Of a stretch of DNA of 64,000 nt, positions 13,046 to 24,110 are shown one piece after another (position 1 is the first letter of the stretch; the number at the start of each line of letters is the position of its first letter). The notes beneath the pieces were generated by a model. The model ran no database searches and was not told where the DNA came from. It was given only the letters and a program-made list of their open reading frames with translations. The DNA comes from Bettongia penicillata ogilbyi. Taxonomy: Eukaryota; Chordata; Mammalia; Diprotodontia; Potoroidae. Location of the stretch: the NCBI GenBank assembly GCA_023548195.1, contig JAJHZJ010000252.1, positions 5,826,242 to 5,890,241 on the forward strand, read 5' to 3'. The position numbers were made by a program, and so were the translations under genes.

Positions 13046-13294
13046 CAAAAAATAAAAATTAAAAAAAAACACAAAATCATTTGGTTTCTCATTCATGTCG
13101 TGTTATAGTCCTCCTCTCTCTTTTTGTAACTTCTTTTTTATATCATATTAGAGGTTGTTTTTTTTTTCCCCCAGATGGCTTAGTAGTGACATCTTCCAAA
13201 GTAGCAGAGGCTATCTTGGGTTACTACTTATGTGCAAGGATTGTCCTAAACTATATGGATTCCTTTTAAGATCAAGCTCCAGATGTTTTGCGGA

Positions 13295-13460
13295 ACAGCT
13301 GTGGGGGAGTGGAAAGACTAGTGGACTTCAAATAAGGGGATCAGGATTTGAATCTTGGCAAATTATTTCCCCAATCTGATCTGCAAATTCTCATGTATAA
13401 AATGAATGATGACCTACGCTAAAATCCCTTCTAGCTTTCACTCCTTGTGTCTAACTTCTA
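13295..13460 (+). repeat. MIR SINE
   Basis: 'ggggatcaggatttgaatct' and 'aaaatcccttctagctttca', a typical MIR 3' end. Confidence 0.65.
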
Positions 13461-13754
13461 ACTAGCCATAACAATTACTAAGGTCAGTTGAAATAACTAG
13501 TTGAATTCTATACTTTTCATTCAGTAGTGGTATCATGAAGATGAATCTATGATGTTCCATATCGGCCCAGCAACTTCTATGAAAAACGACATCCTAGTAA
13601 ACCTCTAATGGAGTTCTTGCCACCAAAGTCTTGCCACCGTCAAGTGGTTTAGTGACAGAAACGAAAATGGTTTTATCAGCCAGTTGAAATGACATTGAAG
13701 ATGATACATTATCATACATTTTGCTGCTGTAGCTAAAGCTATCACGGGCCCTTT

Positions 13755-13905
13755 TCATCTGACTTGCTGCTGAAACCTCCTACCTGATATCTCCCCTGTT
13801 AGAATGTGAGCTCCTTGGGAGCAGGGTCTTGCTTTTCTATTCATATCCTTAGCATAATGCTTTACACAGAGTAAGCACTTAATAAATACTTTTTCATTAA
13901 CTAAT
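13755..13905 (+). repeat. L2 LINE 3' end
   Basis: 'agaatgtgagctccttggga', 'cttagcataatgctttacac', 'gcacttaataaatac'. Confidence 0.75.
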
Positions 13906-13954
13906 TCATAGAGAATAAGGAGCAGAGACATCTAAAAGAAATTTTATAAATTTT

Positions 13955-14400
13955 TTATGATTTAAGATTCATAAAACACTTTCCTCACAACAATGCTGTA
14001 TAGTAAGTAATGCACATATTAGTCTCCCCATTTTACAGTTTGAAAATGGAAACTAAGAGCTTAAGTGAATGGATCATGGTCTTACATCTAGTAACTGGCA
14101 GAGCACGAATTCAAACCTACGTCTTCTGATTCTAAATTCAGGGTTCTTTTCAGAAACTACAGCAATTTTCATAAGAAATGACAACCCAGTGTTTCTACAA
14201 ACACCCTTATAAAGCCATACATCCCTTTATACAATATCAATGGCCAGTTATTTTTATATTTCACTTTATGGTTTGCAAAGTGAGATTCTTACGAAGTAAG
14301 TAGTCCAAGAATTATTGTGTCCATCTTAAAGATGAATTAACTGGGGCACTCATGATTATTCAGCCAATAAGTAGATACAATGGGGGAAAATAATCAGTGA
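13955..14400 (-). repeat. Two antisense MIR copies
   Basis: 13955-14155 ('cctcacaacaatgctgtata', 'ccccattttacagtttgaa') and a shorter, weaker one at about 14255-14400 ('tggtttgcaaagtgagattc', 'cagccaataagtagatac'). Confidence 0.6.
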
Positions 14401-14874
14401 TGTACTTTTCACATAGACATCTAGACAGCATTAGAGAGCTTTTTTAACTGGCTTCCCAGAAAATTATTATCAGAATTATTTCAGAAGGAGAATTTTACTT
14501 AAAGGAATATATAAGCAGTTACTAACTTCAATCCATTCAACTTCTACATGAATCTTACATATGAATGACCACCAGATAGTGGCCACAGAAACTCCCTTTC
14601 CTTTCCCTTTGGCACAATTTTGGATTTCTCTCTCTTCTCTTCCTTGTGTCCTTTCTTCTTCTGAATCTCTGCCAAGTTGTTCCTTGAGATTGACTCTCAA
14701 AGACACAACCAAGAGCAGTCCAGAATGGGATTGTCCAGAGTGGGATAATCCAAAAGACAGGATTCATAGTCAGGAGGGAAGTGGAAAGGCAAACACTAAT
14801 TGTATTTTCTTCCCCTTTCTTTTCCCCTTCTTACCTTATGGTTTTTCTAGTCTCAGTGCTACTTTGTTCCTGAT

Positions 14875-15030
14875 CTATAAGAGCACTGGGTTTGGAATCA
14901 GAGTTCTTGAATTAAATTCTAGTTCATTGCATTGAAAACTAATTACTATCTCTGTGGTCTTAGACCAGTGATGTTCTCTGTCTGACCTTCACCTGTAGAA
15001 TGATGGATTTAGACTAGATAATCCTGGTAG
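14875..15030 (+). repeat. MIR SINE
   Basis: 'ggtttggaatcagagttct' to 'gatttagactagataatcc'. Confidence 0.6.
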
Positions 15031-15247
15031 TGCAGTGATGGTTCTAAAATAGGGAGGATTCACATTCCTGAGTTCAAATTCAGCCTGACACTAGCTGTGT
15101 GATCCTGGGCAAGTCACTTAACCCTGTTTGCCCCAGTTTCCTCATCTGTAAAATAAGCTAGAGAAGGAAATGGCAAACCACTCCAGTATCTCTGCCAAGA
15201 AAGCTCCAAATAGAGTCACGACTGAAATAACTAAACCGAAATAGCTC
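15031..15247 (+). repeat. Marsupial CORE-SINE
   Basis: 'gtgtgatcctgggcaagtca', 'gagaaggaaatggcaaacca' and 'gccaagaaagctccaaatag'. It abuts the MIR copy on its left. Confidence 0.88.
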
Positions 15248-16598
15248 CTGGTCCTGCCAAAGTATTCCCAAATCCTAAACCACTTCCTTGTTTCCTACAC
15301 CAAAATGCCTCAGAATCCCTGTCCTGTCTCTGATTCTCCATGTCCCTTCAGAACCTGTGAATGAATGTGAGGGAGAATCTGTGTCTATTTTTCTTCCTGC
15401 TTCAGTCCTTGGCATATATGTACTATACATATATAGCTCCTATGTAGAATTTTTCTTATGAAACCAAAGAGAACAAAGAGGATGTGCAAATATGTGATTC
15501 CATGAGTGTTAAAAAGAGAAAATGGAAGGCTATGACCCAGAGAAGAAAAAAAAAGTGACAACTGGGAGACAACTAGGTTGAAGGTGTTTTTTGTGGATTT
15601 CTACTGACAGAAAACCTTACCTACCTACTCAGTGGCTCTCCCCCACCCCTTTCTCCTGCTGCTCAACCCATCCCCTACTAAAAAGTGAGGAGAAGTGACT
15701 ACTAGGATCAGGGAAGTGATATTTCTGGTATTCCAAGAATTCTGTACATGTTTTCTCAGGAAAACAGCATTAGCCAATATGATTAGATTTTCTAGCAATA
15801 CTGGAACCATGTTCTCCTTCAGATACATAGTGAACTAAATAGTAAGAAGTTATAGACTGGACTAGGGCACTTTTATAGAATTTTTTTACAGGATTGCTCC
15901 TATGGGAAATACAGTCAAGGTCCTAACAACTGACAAGTTTGTGAACATAGTAAGTTGGCTTTCTTCCACTTGAATTTAAAGGGCAAAACTCCAAAACAAT
16001 CTTAAAATATCAAAATCACTAAATATATCATGCTACAACATTTCTTATTTCACTTAAGAGGAACAGTTTTAACCTGTTTGGACAGATAAACAGAGTTCAA
16101 AAGTAAATAGAAGCAGGAATGAGCTAATTTATGTATATGTATATAATGTGTATAATATTACATATTAATGATATATCTGTGAGGCACATGTCTATGAATA
16201 ATATATTACCTTTTTCCAGGTGCATCAACTGTACAAGATTCTCATTTATTCAGAAGGATAAACTATTCATTACAATGAAATCTTGGCTGCACAGAATGTT
16301 TTTTGGTGTCTTTATATTTTGCAAAGAAATCTTTCTAAACTTTCATGTATAAGAATACAACACTAGAAATATTAAGGAAAAAAAGTCCAAGCTCCCATCT
16401 CACCAATCTGAAACACAATGGAGTAAATTTAAAAGGCCTTTAAGCAGTCATGGCTGATGTCACTTAGTTATTGCATTAAAGCAGCACTTTTCAAACTCTG
16501 TTCTGCAGAGCCCTAAGATTTCCACAAAAAGGACAAACAGGTTCATGAAGAGAAAACATTGCAGGGAAAAAGATACAGCATAGCAGCCTCTTAAATTT

Positions 16599-16604
<6 letters not shown>

Positions 16605-16676
<72 letters not shown>

Positions 16677-16765
16677 CACAAACACACACACACCATATAT
16701 ATATATACATATATATATACACATACACAAACACACACACACCATATATATATATATATATATTT
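16605..16765. repeat. Compound (CA)n/(TA)n microsatellite with an internal duplicated unit
   Basis: (CA)n followed by a long (TA)n. Then two near-identical units of about 48 bp, each made of a TA run, 'cacatacacaaacacacaca' and 'ccatatata' (about 16665-16712 and 16713-16762). The open frames reading across it are low complexity and are not genes. Confidence 0.9.
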
Positions 16766-16989
16766 CATGAAAGATAAAAATAAAATTGAAAAGTCTCAAG
16801 AGAAAAGAATACAAAAATGCCCTGTCGATTCTACAATGATAATGACCCTTCCCCTATTTAATTCGCCCTGCCACTATCTGAGATCAGGTTTTTTATCTTC
16901 TCTGAACCATTGGAATACCTTCTTTAAATACTTTTCTAGTCTCCAATTATTTACCTTTCGTAGAATTACCAAAAGAACCTTCCTAATAT

Positions 16990-17265
16990 GGCAGCTAGCT
17001 GGTGGCTCAGTGCATAGGACCTGGAATCAGAAGATCTAAATTAAATCTGGCTCCAGACACTTACTAGCTGTGTGACCCCACTGGACAAGTCCTTTCAATT
17101 CTGTGTGCCTAAGTTTCCTCAACTCTAAAATGTAGATAATAACAATAACAGAACTTACCTCCCATGGTTATTGTGAAGACAAAACAAGAAAATATGTGTT
17201 AAAAAGCAGTTAGCATAGTGCCTGGCCCATAGCAGGCACTGTATAAATGCTCATTCCTTCCCCTT
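16990..17265 (+). repeat. Marsupial SINE with MIR-type tail
   Basis: Head 'gctagctggtggctcagtgc', 'actagctgtgtgaccccact', then the MIR end 'ctcccatggttattgtgaag' and 'gtgcctggcccatagcaggc'. Confidence 0.8.
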
Positions 17266-17269
17266 CCCT

Positions 17270-17835
17270 AATGAGCAGATCTCACTCACCCATCACTCCT
17301 CTGCTCAGATTCCTACAGTGAATCCCTGGAAGGCAAAATACAAACTCTCTAGTCCTTTGCTCTCCACCATATGGTCTCATTTTACCTTTTCAATTATATT
17401 TTATGCTACTATACTTTAATCATGCTACCTTCTAGTCAACTTACACCATCAGTCGTTCATCAGGCTCATGTTATACCCTCCTACATCCAGGCATTCACAA
17501 AGAGCTTCCCTCACGCTTGGAATTTGATGCCGTCTTATCTCATCTATTGACGTCTGTGTCTTCCTTCAAGGTCCATTTCATGGGCCATCTATCCCATGAT
17601 GCCTTTCTTGTCCCTACAGTTAGCAATCATCTCCTTTCAGATTTTCTGAAGGCATTTTGTCCTGGACTCTGCTTTGCCTTTATCAAATTCTATCTTGTGT
17701 CACACTATGTACTAATTATCTGTTATATTTCTCTATTAGACTCTAAGCTCTTTAAAGACAGAAATTGAGTTGAGTTGTTTTCATTCTTGACTTCCTAATC
17801 CTGCTCAGTAGAGGCTTAATAAATATCTGTTTTAT
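17270..17835 (+). repeat. L2 LINE (3' 550 bp)
   Basis: 'cctacagtgaatccctggaa', 'aaactctctagtcctttgct', 'gactctaagctctttaaaga' and 'gaggcttaataaatatctg'. An 83-residue frame here (17517-17768) is a chance frame in degraded L2 sequence. Confidence 0.75.
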
Positions 17836-18144
17836 ATAAAAACAAAACCGGCTCACCAATAAGTAAGACAATGGGCTAAGACTAGTAGTCCCAATTTATC
17901 TTTCACTTGAAAGTGATGAGCTACTAAACCAGTTTTCTTACATATTTACAACTGAAACCACTGATTTCCAAACCATGATTGATGATCCATGAACTAGAAC
18001 TGGTACCAAATCCCCAATACAGAAGAAATAAATATAATGATGGACAGCTCTAATTATTTCTAGTGATGGTCTATGTATATACTATGTTACATATTTTTTC
18101 AAAATGTCCTATGATTTCAGCAACATTACAAAAGCATTTGCCAT

Positions 18145-18335
18145 AACTGGCATTTATATGGAACTTAAAAGCTGGCAAAGTGCTTTACATATGCTATCTT
18201 CCTTGAGTCTCACAAACCTGTGTTATCACAGGTAGTATTACTCCAATTTAAGGATGGGAAAACTGAGGGAGTTTGAATCAAGAAGCATGATTCTTTCTGA
18301 CTCCAAGTTAGCACTGTGGCCATTACACCACTCAA
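18145..18335 (-). repeat. MIR SINE
   Basis: 'ggcaaagtgctttacatatg', 'ttaaggatgggaaaactgag' and 'ctccaagttagcactgtggc'. Confidence 0.7.
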
Positions 18336-20990
18336 TCTTAAGCAAGAAATAGAAAGCTTTAAAACTAATTGACCATGTCAACAACAAAAATAACAAAAAG
18401 CAATATAATTGGATCAATAGATCAGAAAAAGTTTTTGACAAAATGCAACACCCATTCCTGTCAAAAATACTATGAAGTATAGGAATAAATGGAGCTTTCC
18501 TTTTAATGATAAGTACAGTCTACTTATAACCATCAATGGTGGTTATATGTAATGGGGCTAAGCTAGAAGTCTTCCCCATATGATCAGGGGTGGAGCAAGG
18601 ATGCTCACTATTATTATTATCACTATTTTTCAGTATTGGACCAGAAATGCTAAGCATAAAAGTAAGAGAAGAAAAAGAAATTGAAGGAATTAGAATAGGC
18701 AATGAGGAAACAAAACTTTCACTCTTTGTAGATAATATAATGTCACAGAGAATCCTAGAGAATCAACTAAAAAACTAGTTGAAACAGTAACTTTAACAAA
18801 GCTTCAGGATATAAAATAAACCCACATAAATCATTAGTATTTCTATATATAATCAACAAAGTTGAGCAGAAAGAGAAATTCTATTTTAAAAAACTGCAGA
18901 CATCATAAAATATTTGAGAGTTTGCCTGCCAAAACAAACCTAAGAACTACATCACACAAGCACAAAACACTTTTCACATGAAGAAAGTCATATCTAAACA
19001 ACTGGAGAAATAGTAATTGCTTATGGGGAGGCTGAGTCAATACAATAAAAATTACAAATCTACCTGAATTAATTTACTTATTCAGTTTCATAACAAACTA
19101 CTCAAAATCATTTTATAGAACTAGAAAAATTACAACAAAATTCATGTGAAATAACAAAAGGTTAAAAATATAAAGTGAATCAATGAAAAAAATGTGATGT
19201 GATGGAAGGTGGCCTATGAGTACCAGATCTCAAACTGTATTTCAAAGCAATAATTATCAAAACAATCTGAAACTGGCTAAGAAATAGAGTGGTGGATCAG
19301 TAGGTATACAATATACGGTAGTAAAGGACCATAATAATCTAGTATTTGATAAACACCAAAACCTAAGCTTTCTGGACAACAATCACTATCTGACAAAAAT
19401 TTCTGAGAAAACTGGAAAGCACTTTGGCAGAAACTAGGTATAGACCAACACTCACACCATATACCAAGATATGATAAAAATGAGTGCATGATTTAGAAAT
19501 AAAGGTGCTAACATAAACAAATGAAGGGGTTATAGGATAGTTTACCTGTCAGGTCTATGACAAAGAGAAAAATTTATGACCAAACAAGAGATGGAGAACA
19601 CTACAGGATATAAAATGGATAATTTTTATTACCTCAAATTAAATTACCTCAAAACCGAAAGGTTTTGCACAAATAAAACCAATGCAGTTAAGATTAGAAG
19701 GAAAGCAGAAAACTGAAAGAAGAACATTTTATAGCAAGTCTCTTCGATAAAGGCCTCATTTCTCTAATTCATAAAGAACTGACTTAAATTTATAAGAATA
19801 TGAGTCATTCCACAATTGATAAATGTTCAAAGGATATGAACAAGAAGTTTTCAGATAAGTAATCAAGTCTATCTATACTCATAAAAAATTGTTCTAAATC
19901 ACTGTTGATTAGAGAAATGTAAATTAACATGACTCTAAGGTACCACTTCATATCTATCAGATTGACTAATATGACGACATGGAAAATGACAAATATTGGA
20001 ATGGAGGTGGAAAAATTGTGATGCTAATGCACCGTTGGTGGAGTTGTGAACTGGTCCAATAATTATGGACCGTAATTTGGAACTATGCCCAAAGAGCTGT
20101 GAAACTATGACCCTTTGACCCAGCAAACCATTGCTAGGTCTGTATCCCAAAGAAAGAAAAAGGACTTGTATGTGCAAAAATATTCATAGCAGCATTTTTT
20201 TGAAGTGGCAAAAAAATTTAAAACAGGAATGCCCATCATATGGGGAGTGATTGAACAAACTGTGGTATGTGATTGTGATGGAATTTTTGTCCTTGCTATT
20301 CAGTCATTTCAATCATTCATGACCCCATTTGGGGTTTCTTGGCAAAGATACTGTAGTGGTTTGCCATTTCCTTGTCCAGTTTATTTTATAGATGAGGGAC
20401 TAGGCAAACCCACTCAAGTGACTTACCCAGGGTCACACAGCTAGTAAGTGTCTGAAGCCAGTTTTGAACTCAGGAAGATGAGTCTTGTTGACCCCAGGTC
20501 TGGCACCCTATCCACTATATCATGTAGCTACTCCTGTAATGGAATACTATTATGCTATAAAAGTGATGAACAGGATGGTCTCAGAAATACCAGAAAACAC
20601 TTACATGACATGATGCAAGGTGAAATGAGCAGAAACCAGGAGAACACTGTGCACAGTAACAGTAATACTAAATGATGATCAACTATGAATGAGTTGGCTA
20701 TTTCACAATAATGCAAGACAATTCCATATGACATGTTCATCCACCTCCAGAGAAAGCACTGGATGGAATATGAATGCGGATCAAAGCATAATTTTTAAAA
20801 CTTTATTTTTTGCAACATGGCTAATATGGAAGTATGTTTTGCATGATTTCACATGTATAATTGCCATCGCATTTCTTGACTTCACAATGAATGGCAAAGG
20901 AGTGGGAAGGAAAGAGAGAAGTCAGAACTCAAAATTTTGTAAAAGAATGTTAAAAATAAGTAAATAAATGATTGAACAAAAATAAATTTT
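18336..20990 (+). mobile_element. L1 LINE, 5'-truncated, dead reverse transcriptase, with nested SINE
   Basis: Decayed ORF2 plus 3' UTR. Near 18420 the frame resembles the L1 'DAEKAFDkiQHPF' region. At 18590-18778 an open piece reads MEQGCSLLLL ... EIEGIRIGNEETKLSLFVDN, where active L1 has the catalytic F-A-D-D box. Here it is F-V-D-N, so the second catalytic Asp is lost. The 3' part holds 'tttgacccagcaaaccattg', 'atgcccatcatatggggag' and 'aatggaatactattatgcta'. A CORE-SINE (20285-20528) interrupts it. An A-rich end follows near 20960-21000. Confidence 0.88.
20285..20528 (-). repeat. Marsupial CORE-SINE nested in the L1
   Basis: Antisense copy, from 'accccatttggggtttcttg' to the head complement 'ctatccactatatcatgtag'. 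The L1 sequence reads on after it. The flanks 'tgtgatggaat' (left) and 'tgtaatggaat' (right) look like a target-site duplication, so this SINE inserted after the L1. Confidence 0.9.
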
Positions 20991-21954
20991 AAAAGAAAAC
21001 TTTAAAGCAATTTTAGAATTTTCAAAGCAAAAATATCATTAACTGAAAAAAATTCCTCAAAATACTGGCTCATGGAAATAAAGAGCAAAAGTAGCATAAA
21101 TTTGAGGCTCTTTACAAAGTGAGATATGGTGTCTAATATTGTTCTCATTTAAAAACCTTTACTAACAATAAAGGAACACACTTTTTTGTCTAAGTAACCT
21201 GTTGGTAATATTGTTAGATTTGGGATAAAATTGACATAAAAATAAGATTTTTTTTTAAATCACTTTTTTTTAACTTTAAAGCACAATACACAATATCCCA
21301 AAAGTCTTGGTGAAGTTTTAGGAACATTCTATATTTGCAAGATATAAATGTATGTGTGTGTTTGTGCCTGTATATGTGTGTTTTGTGTATGTGTGTGTGT
21401 GTATCAGCCAGTACTCAAATGTTATTAATTTGACATTTTCGAAGTTCTTTTTTTCCCCTTCCTGTAAGGCCTCCATTAAAGTTGCACTTGAAGAACAGTA
21501 TTTCATTACTACAAAACATTTCAGAAGCACTATACTAGGGGCTCTGCTTCAAGTCACTCACCACTATAATCAAGAGCACATTTCTCTATCTTCTGAAACA
21601 AGGGATGCTGAAAATGATCTCAACTTTCCTTGATGCCTCGTGGTGTACACATGAATGTTATTTTTTGTACTTGCTTTTGAGGTACACAGGGACATATTTC
21701 TCTCTACTAAATGGCTTCAAATCATGGGGTGTTTTTTGGTTTTATTACTTCTTATCTATGCTTTTAATGTTTAATTTTATTTTTTGTCTCCCATTCTGCT
21801 CTTAGGAAGTCTGTTAGCTGTGGCAGCAGTCCACACTCATACTAGCTTCTTTTTCCATTTCTTTTTTGGTGTTTCTAATATGTTGTGAGCTTGGAATTCA
21901 AATTTGTTATAATTATGTGTACAATAAGAGCAAAAGGTTCATCACAGTACGTAG

Positions 21955-22185
21955 CAAATTGCACGGCCCTCTCAGTAAAATGCAATGGCGGAGAAGCTGA
22001 AAGGGAATGCGATCCAAGGGAAAGACCAATGGATTTAGTCATAGTCTTGTCACCTGCTATCTGTGTGACCATGGTCGGTCACAATCTCCTTAGGACTCAA
22101 TTTCTTCATCTGTAAAGTGAGAGGGCTGGACTCAATGAACTCCAACTTTTCTTCTAGGTCTAAATCTATGCTGTATTCTATTTTA
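21955..22185 (+). repeat. MIR SINE
   Basis: 'tgctatctgtgtgaccatgg', 'caatttcttcatctgtaaag' and 'agggctggactcaatgaact'. Confidence 0.75.
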
Positions 22186-22452
22186 GTTGCCAAAAGTTTT
22201 TTGGGGTTTTTGTTTGTTTTTTGCTTTCTTTCAGCTCCTTGACTTCATGTTAGGTGAGTAAGATTGCTTCCAGTTCAGGGATCACGTAGGAACTTGGAGA
22301 TGGAGATCAAGTTCAAACCCTTCATTTTCTACATAAAGAAGTTAAACAGTATAGCACAGGAGCAGGTCATGAGACTCTGGTCCAAGACTCTACTAAGCCA
22401 TGGAGATGGTTGCTTCTGGCTAACTATAGATCAGTAAGATGTTTGTTTAAAG

Positions 22453-22653
22453 CAAGGGTGGGGAACCAGTGGGCTTGAGGACACATGTGGCTTTCTAGGT
22501 CCTTGAGTGCAGCCTTGATTGAGTCCAAGTTTTACAGTACAAATGCTTTTATTAAGTGGATTTGTTCTGTCAAGTTTGGATTTAGTCAAAGAGCTGCACT
22601 CGAGGACCTAGAGGGCCACATTTGACCTCAAGGCTGCAGGTTCCCCACCCTTG
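22453..22653. mobile_element. hAT-like MITE, copy 1 (201 bp)
   Basis: Terminal inverted repeats CAAGGGTGGGGAACC / GGTTCCCCACCCTTG are perfect complements. The inner arms ('tctaggtccttgagtgcag' and 'actcgaggacctagag') also pair, so most of the element folds into a hairpin. It has no coding capacity. The same family occurs at 37176-37367 and 38815-39013. The 8-bp flanks of this copy no longer match. Confidence 0.85.
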
Positions 22654-22684
22654 ACCTGAGTTCCCCTACCCCTTCTTCTGTCTT

Positions 22685-22895
22685 TAAAATTATTGGTCTC
22701 TTAGAAGGGTTCATAAACTTGTTTGTTTGGTCATGGACCCTTTTGGCAGCTTGGTGAAGTCTATGGATTTCTCATCAAAACATGTTTTTAAACGCATAAA
22801 ATAAAATCCATAGATTTATAAAGGAAACCAATTACATTGAAGTAAGTAAATCTAAAAAAGTAGTTCACACATCCAATGTTAAGAACTCTTGGTCT
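22685..22895 (-). mobile_element. Second MITE family, copy in reverse orientation
   Basis: The reverse complement begins 'caagagttcttaaca', contains 'aattggtttcctttataaat' and 'tttaaaaacatgttttgat', and matches 58088-58270 along its length. It looks like a non-autonomous DNA transposon. Family name not known to me. Confidence 0.65.
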
Positions 22896-23751
22896 GTTAC
22901 ATTCTGAATTTTCTTTTGTACTTTCTATGGTTATGACACAGGTAGACACTTTTTGTTTTGCTATCTGATAAACATTATTTTTCTCTAAGCCTTTCAATTA
23001 GCTAAAATAAAATTTCCCCTCATTTACAGAATATTGTTTGGGGTTTGGCAGGGATAGATAAGCAAAGGACTGTTTTGCTAATAATCTGAACAAATATTCT
23101 AAAAGAATGCTGAATGGCAGGTGCTTTTTTTCATGGTTGTGGTACAGGAGCTTTAAGTGCACATGCCCACAAACCGAGGAAAGACAGAAAGTCACTCCAG
23201 CAACACATTACTTATATACACAGTCCTTTGAATGGGAGCTCAAGACTCAGAATGTTGGGGAAAACACAACACATAAGAATTTGGGGGGAGGGGTATATAT
23301 TTAAATTTCTATTTACACAAACTTGGAAAGGGTGTGGCATGCTTTCTTTTCCCAGTGTGTGTCTATATACATGGCACAAGTCATAAATATCCTGACAATA
23401 ACCGATATTCTAGGTAGAATAATAATCGAGTCTATAGCTCAGATCCTGCAGTCTTGGTGACAACAGATTTGACCTGCAAGATGGGCACAGAGAGTGACAG
23501 ACAGGTGGGGATCTTTGCCCCCATCCATCGCCTTATAGCGTAGTCATGCTTCTACTGCCGATGTCAATCCATAATCCATAATACCGTGGACTGGCCTCCA
23601 TCTCCAGCAGGCCACGGGGGTTGGGAGGGGGGGCACCTCCCCTGTGCCCGCCTGAAGCCATAGATATGGCTGGAAGGGAGGAGCGCGGGGAGGAGAGGAT
23701 GGAGAAAAGCGAAAGTGCTCCGAGCCGGGCAGAGGAGAGGAGCGGACAGCG

Positions 23752-23773
23752 CCCCGGCCCCGGCCCCGGCCCC
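23752..23773 (-). repeat. (GGGGCC)n hexanucleotide tract, four G4 runs, just inside XK intron 1
   Basis: On the sense (minus) strand there are four runs of GGGG separated by CC, beginning 12 nt after the exon 1 donor. Perfect for 22 bases. It has potential to form a G-quadruplex in the nascent transcript. Confidence 0.9.
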
Positions 23774-23785
23774 GCGGCCACCCAC

Positions 23786-24030
23786 CTGATCAGGGGTCCC
23801 AGCTGCAGCATGTGCAGCAGCAGCACCAGCGGCCGGTCCCTCTTGAGGTCTCGGTGCACGAAGATGAGCGTGAACTGCACCAGCACGCAGGGCAGTAGCG
23901 AGAAGAGCAGGGTGAGCGACAGCCAGATGCGGTCCCCCGCCGAGTCGTAGGTGCTGCTCAGGTACAGGGCGCTCACGGTCTCGGCCACGAAGAGGAACAC
24001 GGACACCAGGACGGAGCCGGGGAATTTCAT
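23786..24030 (-). CDS. XK: XK exon 1 (start codon, N-terminal membrane segments)
   Basis: Codes for the first 81 residues of XK and two bases of the next codon. The first ATG in frame is at 24030, giving [20 protein letters not shown], and matches the human start MKFP. Two codons of the same frame upstream (GTG GAG) are non-coding. Position -3 is G, a fair Kozak context. A first hydrophobic span (about residues 5-23) is followed by [14 protein letters not shown], a second span [19 protein letters not shown], then [20 protein letters not shown] leading into a third. The exon ends CTGATCAG|GTGGGT, phase 2. Its 245 bp equals the human exon as I remember it, and it joins exon 2 in frame. XK acts at the plasma membrane of erythroid, muscle and neural cells. 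Loss in humans causes McLeod syndrome. Confidence 0.97.
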
Positions 24031-24104
24031 CTCCACCCCTCCCGCGGAGTCCCCGGGCCACCGCGGCTGCCAGCCCCCCGGGCCCGCCCGCCGGTCGGCG
24101 CCGG

Positions 24105-24110
24105 TTATCT
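24105..24110 (-). promoter_or_regulatory. Candidate GATA-factor site in XK promoter
   Basis: AGATAA on the minus strand (TTATCT on plus), a WGATAR match 75 bp upstream of the XK start codon, in a G+C-rich setting where such an A+T-containing hexamer stands out. XK is strongly expressed in erythroid cells, where GATA1 acts. Binding is inferred. Confidence 0.45.

Larger units (their letters stand above)
1352..23785 (-). other. XK: XK intron 1 (22.4 kb)
   Basis: Bounded by the exon 1 donor GTGGGT at 23785 and the exon 2 acceptor ending at 1352. It is filled with L1, L2, MIR, marsupial SINE and hAT-like copies listed separately. I see nothing recognisable in about 1660-2250, 6390-7150, 8640-9235, 9660-10640, 15250-16600, 20990-21955 and 22900-23640, apart from A+T-rich unique sequence. 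No additional exon with XK similarity was found. Confidence 0.9.

Noticed and set aside
16460..16814. Tyr/Ile/Cys/Val repeat frames of about 105 residues
   Set aside because: Translation of CA/TA microsatellites.
24031..24036. XK start two codons further upstream
   Set aside because: The upstream codon is GTG, not ATG. Human XK starts at the equivalent of 24030.
23564..24061. 165-residue Arg/Ala-rich minus-strand frame overlapping XK exon 1
   Set aside because: Shadow frame of XK exon 1, without recognisable protein features.
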